A stretch of DNA of 64,000 bases from Apostichopus japonicus. Lineage: Eukaryota > Echinodermata > Holothuroidea > Aspidochirotida > Stichopodidae. Position 1 is the stretch's first letter. Each line of letters starts with the position of its first letter. Shown piece after piece: positions 56,681-64,000 of the stretch. The stretch covers positions 5,557,001-5,621,000 of the forward strand of contig NC_092578.1 of the NCBI RefSeq assembly GCF_037975245.1. Direction: 5' to 3'. The notes below the pieces were generated by a model, which was not told the origin of the DNA, searched no databases, and was given only the letters and a program-made list of their open reading frames with translations. A program made the translations under genes and the position numbers.

Positions 56681-57337
56681 TCAATTCTTCAATGCAATTA
56701 GTTTAGTTCTGCGGAGGGGCTATTTAGGTCTCCAAAGAAACATACCTGGCTTTCTTGCAGGTAGTGAAATCTGTTTCAGAGTTCATATTCTTGCTTTAAA
56801 TGTGCACCTAAACCTTCTATAAGAGTTTCTCCTTCTGAGCGCAAGGGGTCAACAGGATACCTCAAATAGAGAAAAATGGCTCAAGGGGTCAACAGGTTAT
56901 GTCAAAAGGTAGAAAACTTTGCCACTTTCTCAAATATATTTCAAGGTATAAAAACAAAGTCATATAACTCTGAACAATTATTTAAAGGGATTTGCTAGCT
57001 CAAAGTTGGTAAAATGTGTCTAAATTTCACATAGGCCGTTCTTTCTGGATATTGAAACCTTTTGGTTTAAAATTCTATATGGATAATCCTTATGAGTCAA
57101 TGACATGGTTGATACTCTCAATGGATTTCTACAATGTTTTCATGTTCTCACTTAATCCTTGGACAAATTTAACTCATTTGCCCTACATTAGTCAGATAGT
57201 GACAGTATTGTTTATTTTGAGCAACTTATATTCAAGGTATCACCAAAGCTAACTGGCTTCGCTGTTAGAAAGGAAATTAATGGCACAAAGATCAAATTAT
57301 TTGGTCGTTCTCCACCAGCCTAAAACATACCGTCAGA

Positions 57338-57825
57338 TAGGCGCCCAAACTATACCTCTTACAGGCGCCCCCAGCTAAACCTCTTATAGGCGTCCCTTAA
57401 CTATACCTCTTATAGGCGTCCCCTAACTACATATCTTATAGGCGCCCCTAACTATAGGCCAACCTCTTATATGCACCCCAAACTATACCACTTATAGGCA
57501 CCCCCAACTAAACCTCTTGTAGGCGCCCAAACACTATATCTTATAGGCGTCCCCTAACTATATCTCTTATATGCGCCCCAGCTACACCTCTTATAGGCAC
57601 CCCAAACTATACCTCTTATAGGCACCCTAAACTATACCTCTTATAGGCACCTCTAGCTATACCTCTTATATGTACCCCCAACTATATCTCTTATAGGCAC
57701 ACCCAACTATACCTCTTATAGGCACCCCAACTATATCTCTTATAGGCACACCCAACTATACCTCTTATAGGCACCCCAACTATAAATCATATAGGGGATT
57801 CCCAACTATATCTCTTATAGGCACT
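57338..57825. repeat. minisatellite, 24 bp unit, about 20 copies
   Basis: The unit is close to ctatacctcttataggcacc followed by ccaa. Variants alternate between gcgccc, gcgtcc and gcaccc, consistent with local expansion of sub-variants. Confidence 0.9.
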
Positions 57826-60800
57826 TAAGAGGTAGTGTAGTGGAATCACCCAAAGAAATATTTTCTTGGACAGTTGGCAGAGTAATGACGTACCCTTGCT
57901 TGAGGTACAGCAACACCATGTAACAAAGATCTCATGGTCTTTCCATCCAGATTACAAATGTAAGTTGAGTTATTATTTCAGACTACCTTCTGTCAAATTT
58001 TGAGAGGGGAACTACCACTGCCAAAGCAAGGTCAAAGAAAGAGGATATTTTACAAAAAGAATGAAAAATAATGAATAAATAAACAAACAAAAGACAAAAT
58101 GACATAGAAAGCAAACACAATTTGTTTACTTTAGCATTTGTTTCTCATGTTCACAGGACCTCATTGCTGAACAATAAACTTGTGGTACCTTGAACATGGT
58201 ACCTTAACAGCACAAACTTCTTCAGTATGGCTTCATCACCAATGCCTGATGAAGTATCCCCAAACCCCACCCCCTCCCAATGCTACCTTACTAAAGAAAA
58301 AATAAATAAAGGTAACCCTAATGAAGTGAAAACCTAACAAAAGCACCAATGAAGAAACTCAAAGAAAAGAGAATATGATGAAACCAGAACAAAATTTGTT
58401 AATTGTTATTCATGTTTGCATTTATCCGTGCTCCTGATGAGATACAACTTGAAATTTGAACCATAAAAATGCTTGTCGCAATTTAAACTTGTATATCAGT
58501 GGCATGGACAGGATTCCAAAGTGGGCGGAGGGGGAAATCAATAATCCCCTCCACTTATTAAGGAAGGGGCATGAGCCTTTACGGAAGGACCAGAAGTCAA
58601 TTTATAAACTAGAAATTTTATCATATATAATAGAATTATTATTATTTAAAATAATAGTAAATTCAAATTCCCAGTACTGACTTACGTAGGGGCCTGAACC
58701 TTGATGGGAAGGCCAGAGGCCAGACTTTTATAAAGATAGGGGTACTGCCCTGGGGTCATTGAAGCTGTAGAGCATCTGGGTCCTCCCCTAGAAAAACATT
58801 CAAAGTTTAGACTTCAAATGGTGGGTGCATTCTGAGGCATATTAAACCTACAAATAAGATCTATATACAGTAAGTAGCTCCAAATGCAACAGGGGAGGGG
58901 GTTATAATTCTTCCCACACTGAAGACAAAAAATCCCCCACTGAAGGTGGGTGTCATGCCCCCCTCCTCCCCACCTTCGGGCACTGAAATGTTACCTACTT
59001 CCACACAGCATCACAGTAGCATCTAGTGCAACGTTGTCTTGGTTTTCTTACCTAAAATGGTGCACTCGCTGAGTTCATAATTAGCACAATCTAAGCACCA
59101 CACTGCAATGTTAACAGCAAAATAAGGTAGCTGAAAACACACTCTGTTAAGATAGCCAATAAAAATCACACCAAGAATGTGAAATTAAGCATTTTACTTT
59201 AACAGTGTGCAAACTAAACATTAGAAAACTACATGAAATGTGTGGGACACAAATTTTCTGTACAGCGTTGAATGGTTAGTAAATTGACGATTAGGTGTCA
59301 CCAAGTGAACAACCGCATACATCTCTTGGTTAGTGTTAGGTGTAATCCAATAATGTGTGAACATCCACTGGATTGCTTAAAAATACTACAAGCCGAAGCA
59401 CAATACAGCTCTAAGGCAGAAATGATATCACCTCATTACAATGACAGTTGGCAAGTACAACAATTCTTACACACACAGAGTAGATCAGACGTAGGTACAT
59501 ATGTCCTAAAAGTGTTGTCAAGCCTATATTTGGTGAACATGTGTTAGAAAGGTAACAAGTTTTCTTTAAACATTTACTGTGGTACCGTATATGGGCAACA
59601 AAGATAAACATGTTTTGTGCTCAAGTATATTTGCACTGCGACAGAATGGACATTGTAAACAAACAACCAGTTTTGTGTTTAAGTCATTAATAAAACTCTA
59701 TTGGTATGACTTCCAAGGTAAGTGAATCACTTTGAAGATACTTGCACATTATTCTGTTAGTAATGGACAGCTAAAGCAATACAAACACGGTAAACTTTCA
59801 CTGACCAAAATAGAATCTCAAATGTCATGATTACTTTTTTTTAGAAATTCTTTAAGGTATGGACAGTGAAATCAAAAACTCAAATTTCAGCCTAGTATGA
59901 TATTCAGTTTATAGTGGTAATATCAGCACTGACATAATAGAGAAGTTATTAAGAAACAGCCACTTGAAACATTAAATGTTAAAAATCAGAAGACCCAGCT
60001 TCTATTATTTTCTGTGGTCTCGAATGTCAACAAAGAAACACATCACACATACTTTAGCGTTACAATATACCCTCCCAATTATGCAAGACTGTCCCAACTA
60101 TGCAGGACCGTCCCAATCACGCAGGACTGTCCCATTTCTGCAATGAACATATACCATACTGCCAGCAAACAAAATTATCCCGACCTTCTAAAACTCTTTG
60201 TGACACGACAAGATATCTTCTTTTTTAAGACAAGTAAACTAACTTAAAGAAAAGAACACATGAAGGATAGTCAGCACATCACTGTACAGTACGTGATGTT
60301 TGGAAAGTATGATGCATCAGCCCACAAACATGATTCAAGCCGTTATATACGCCCCACAAGCTTGACGAGAAAAGCTGTGTAACATGAGCTAGATTGTTGT
60401 GACAAGTACGACCAATAACATTAATGTAGCTATTTTGCAATATAATTACTTAGGTATCCGTCGGTATAACGTGGTCATTAGATGTTACAGCTACACTAAA
60501 CTACGTAAGTACAAGCGCTGCGTCCCACTTTTCTTTCAACCAACGGAAAGACACAGAGCACCAGACACTCTACAGGTGTCTGTCAGTCTATAAATATGTT
60601 GACTCCCCCCTCACCAGACCTCCTCTTGTAAGGCCCAGAAATACAGCCAAGCAAGAAGTGATGAAATATACAGAGCCTACATCAGGACAAAATTTTATAT
60701 GAACTGTTGATTCCAAACTTTTTGAATGCAAGGATCAAGCGGAAGAAAACTTAGGTCAAAGCCTTTTCAGAGTTGAATATTAAATGATGGCACCGAACAG

Positions 60801-60843
60801 AAACCATTGGATGAGAGAGCATGTCTATAAATGATGAAAGGTT
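57826..60843. other. intergenic, no gene recognised
   Basis: It contains a short tandem array at about 60070-60140 (unit gcaggactgtcccaa, four degenerate copies) and a loose duplicate of a ggggc-tgagcctt segment at about 58565 and 58690. Open frames up to 91 codons carry no motif. Confidence 0.45.
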
Positions 60844-61090
60844 TTAGCGTTTTTCAACCTGTACCCAGATTTCTTCTTTCGGCGAAGTGACCAGGTGATG
60901 GACGCTCTCTACTACTTGCCCTTCGACAAGTTTCCATTTGAAGCTTCGGACCAGTAGCGAGACGAAGATTGAAAGCTCGTACAAGGCAAACTGATTTCCC
61001 GGGCATATACGCTGAGGGAGTCCGAATGGTTGAAAGGCAAACTGAGAACGACCTTTGACATTCTCCGCACTGAACCTATCAGGATTAAAT
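60844..61090 (-). CDS. CYP20A1: terminal exon of a third CYP20A1-like paralog (partial)
   Basis: The - strand exon begins at 61090 after an acceptor ending gctgaacag that is preceded by a long pyrimidine tract, and ends with TAA at 60844-60846. It matches exon 11 of the other copies in start phase and length (247 against 250 nt). It carries FNPDRF, PFGLPQRICPG with the heme-ligand Cys, FKWKLVEGQ and VTSPKEEIWV. About 62 of 82 residues match copy 1 by eye, so it is an older paralog. Exon 10 is not visible within the next 2.9 kb, although the corresponding intron is only about 0.5 kb in copies 1 and 2. The rest may lie past 64000, or this may be a stranded exon. The ATG-initiated frame that extends into the intron is not the real start. 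Confidence 0.85.
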
Positions 61091-62114
61091 CTGTTCAGCA
61101 AAATGAGAAAATGAAATGAGAGGAAACCGGAGAAGAAAAAAATGAGAAGAAAGATGAGAAGGCAATTATTAGAACAATTTTTGTTTCCAACATCACAGGG
61201 AGCTTTAAAGTAGATTTTTAAGATTATTTTCACCACATTTTGGATACAGTCTGATTTTACGATGTCAATTTCAAGGATTGCAAAAATACTTCAAATTGCT
61301 AAATTAATTTCAGTGATAGTGATAGTGAACATTGTTTTAATGTTCTTCTCTTTCTCAAATTGAATCTTGACAATGTTAGATTTAGACTATTAATCTTCCG
61401 TCTAACTCATGGTCTACCATAGACCAGAATAATCCAGAGATAATTTTACTTCTAGACGTGAGATGAGGAATATAATCCGAATATCCCAATGGACTTTGCA
61501 TTCGTTTCCTGTATTTGACATAACAACATTTGAGCTTGATACATTTTCTAACAAAAATGGAATAGTGGCATATATAGGTGTGATGTCATAGTCACCCACT
61601 GACAGAATTGCTTATTTTTTTCTCCAAAATTTGCATGTGATCCCACATTCAACAACATAACACCGGTTTGTTTCATTATCAATTGTGACGGAAACTGTAG
61701 CACCCTCATCAGGGGGATAATTTAATCGGAACCGCATCGCAAATTGCTCTGCCAAATGGTTAAGTTGCTATAGAAGTCCAAAGATGTATGGCCGTTGTTT
61801 CTTAACACAGGAAACAGTGTATGAATACAAGAGACAAATTTCAGAACCTGCAAAACTGCTAAACAGAATTGAACACAAAATTATTATCTGTTCAGCTATT
61901 AATGTTTTCAACACTACACATAGAAATTGTACCAGGATGATGTAGATTATGTTTGTGTGAGACTGCTATCAGTGAAAAGGTAAAAATATATACCTAAGTT
62001 AAATTGCCATAGGTCGCTGGTAATTAGAGAATAAACCGTCGAGGCACTAAATTTAGGGGAGTATTGGATAAGGTGCAGCAGGGTCCGCTATTGTCTAAAC
62101 TTTAAAGTCAAGAG
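61091..62114. other. upstream intron or intergenic sequence of the third CYP20 copy
   Basis: Searched on the - strand for the exon 10 signature (ALGVMSQDEKIWPNP) without success. Nothing else recognised. Confidence 0.5.
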
Positions 62115-62330
62115 GGCTTATGTATGTATTTAAGATCCTCCTGCAAGCAGGAACTGGCAAAGAAGCCTCATTGGCTTATCAAAGCCGCAAGCTGACCGAA
62201 GTCAGTCTCTTACATTCATATTTAACGTCCATGATTATGAATTGTCAACAACTATGTAACTGGACGACATACATTAATCTTGGAGTGACTCAAACCGGGG
62301 ACCTTATGATTGCAGAGAGGCCTTAAGCAG
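62115..62330 (-). mobile_element. second copy of the tRNA-derived SINE, 5'-degraded
   Basis: On the - strand it shares gacgttaaat, cttcggtcagcttgcgg and agttcctgcttgc with the SINE at 40353-40661, and keeps a box B-like ggtttgagtca (62286-62296). The box A half is degraded or missing. A short remnant of the CATA tail (tacatacataag) ends it. Confidence 0.8.
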
Positions 62331-63754
62331 AGAGGGCTTATCAGCATTACGGTTAAGAAAAGTTCTTCGCAATGCCTTTCATTTGGTGACTGAAGATTGA
62401 AATATTGCTATGAAACATCTTTGATAAATTTAAGGGATTCTTTGCTCATCGTTTGCTAAGAACATGTTTGGTTCACAGGTCTACGGTGTAGGCTACTGTG
62501 GGCCTAACGTTAGACGCTTGCGGTTTGATAATCAATAGTTTATAACTTAGGCTAGGGCTACACATATTCTGTACATTTAGGCTGATAGCCATATCTCTTA
62601 TTTCAAAGATCTAACAATCAGGTCACTTGGGAAGTTTGATAGCCTAGTTTATTTTTGTGCTTCAGTCATTCAGTTGACAAGCTTTGTCAGGCGCTGCACA
62701 GTTTGTTTCCTAGGCCTAACAAGTTAGCCCAAGCCTAGAGTATAATGATTGATTAATATCAGAATTAGTGATAAAGTTGTAATGTTAGCAGGACCTAATC
62801 ATAAGGCCTTTATATTTATAACAAAATCTCCAGAGGCTTTTCTCCATGAACTGTTGAAGCATTTAATTGTCATACTCTAGTTTATTTGGAAGAGACCACA
62901 AAGACAAAGATTTTGCCAAAATTTATCAGAAATGATATCATCTACATATGCTAATGACAATTGTTTGGGCTCATAATCTGAAATATCGTGAGACCAGGAT
63001 TCTTAACCCTTTAAAGAGACATTGTGGGCTTTCATAATTTCTAAGTGCACCAGATTTACTAAACATTTCTTTTTTAACAATTCTGCATGTACTTATAAGT
63101 ACAGTACAGTTTTGTCAAGACCTTTCATTATTTGATTTATGAGGCGAACAAACGTGTTTGATTTCCAAAAGATGAACACATGTCTAGACCATCTGATTCA
63201 CAAATAAAAGACATGTAAATGTTAATTTATTCTTTTTATAGGAATCAAAGGTAGTATGGAGAGGGATTCCGCCCCCTTTAACAACTATCCAAATTGGCTT
63301 AAAGTTGAAAATTCAATGCATGGAATTTCCACTTGGAATAATGTGTCAATAGAAGATCATTGCATCACTGTCAGTATATTGTTTACATGATGTGATTCGT
63401 CAGTGTCCTTGCCTTGCTTTGTCAATGTCCTGCACAACCTGTTGCCTAGCAACAACAGACCATCTCTATACCCTCTGATAATGATTTGTTTCTAGGGATT
63501 TGTGCATGCTAATTAAGGCTACTATAGAGTTATTGAGAATTATACAACACCTAATTGTATTCTGGTCATTTGATTGGTCAATTGCTCATTGATTGCATGC
63601 AAAATCCGCTCTATTGCACTCTATGAAATAGAACCATGGGTTATGCTATTTTGGTAGCACTTTTTTCAATGGTAAGAGAGCAGAGAAACCTGTCTGTTCA
63701 AAACAATCTGTTGCATGAGTGCATTTTACCCATCTTAATATAATATGTTGTATA
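62331..63754. other. no gene recognised
   Basis: AT-rich sequence without a supported open frame, splice pattern or repeat on either strand. Confidence 0.45.
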
Positions 63755-63915
63755 AAACAAATAATGAATGGTTTCCATTCGTGCAATACTGCAAATATTT
63801 CATTCGTTGTAATTTGTTCCATTCAACTCGGCTGTGCATTGTTGGATGGAACTTTCCATCTTTCAACTCATGAAATATTTGCACTAATGCACTCATAACC
63901 ATTCATTATTTGTAT
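63755..63915. repeat. imperfect inverted repeat, about 45 bp arms
   Basis: Arm 63758-63802 (aaataatgaatggt ... gcaaatatttcat) and arm 63868-63913 (atgaaatatttgca ... accattcattattt) are inverted copies with a few mismatches around a loop of about 65 bp. It may be a small foldback MITE; no target duplication was identified. Confidence 0.6.
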
Positions 63916-64000
63916 ATTAACAGATAGTCAGGAATGGTCACATTATGCTGTATCAGCCAATCAGAGCCAAAAATGAAAATAATGGATAGAGAGAGGTTGC

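Noticed and set aside
61690-61760. Possible upstream exon of the third CYP20 copy
   Set aside because: Translation on the - strand gives none of the conserved exon 10 residues (ALGVMSQDEKIWP).

Overview
The window is animal nuclear DNA: AT-rich, with short exons bounded by GT..AG introns and a dense load of nested transposable elements. The only host genes are cytochrome P450 genes of the CYP20A1 family. Together with the transposon types this suggests a marine deuterostome invertebrate, most likely an echinoderm such as a sea cucumber. The phylum is inference; the animal origin is firm.

Two complete CYP20A1 paralogs lie head to tail on the + strand. Copy 1 runs from 9865 to 35764 and copy 2 from 42903 to 53934. 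Each has 11 coding exons of identical size and phase and encodes 477 residues. Homology extends well beyond the exons, so this is a segmental duplication: block A about 3.62-36.8 kb and block B about 39.17-54.9 kb. Block A is twice as long mostly because of later insertions, and block B serves as the empty-site reference. The last exon of a third, more divergent CYP20 paralog lies on the - strand at 60844-61090; its upstream exons are not found in the window.

The main feature is an 11.3 kb DNA transposon (14945-26278) in block A. It is bounded by CACAGAAAAC inverted ends and a TA target duplication, and lies exactly at the intron-5 splice donor of CYP20A1 copy 1. It carries two apparently intact genes in the host orientation: an 825-residue transposase (two C2H2 fingers plus a Transposase_21/CACTA-like DDE core) and an 8-exon, 559-residue accessory protein with a PB1/ubiquitin-like N-terminus. 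No comparable insertion is in block B.

Other block A insertions are a 254 bp Mutator-type MITE with a 9 bp target duplication (12358-12611), a 5'-truncated Gypsy element (27662 to about 30455) joined head to head with a DSCC1 processed pseudogene (30467-31075), and a 407 bp pyrimidine-rich retroelement with a 14 bp target duplication (31675-32081). A possible LTR lies at about 10130-11272. Upstream of block A is a 2.6 kb element with 35 bp inverted ends and TA duplications (1033-3618). Block B carries a tRNA-derived SINE with a (CATA)n tail (40353-40661), and a second SINE copy lies near 62.2 kb. Several minisatellites are present. No rRNA, CRISPR or genuine tRNA gene was seen.
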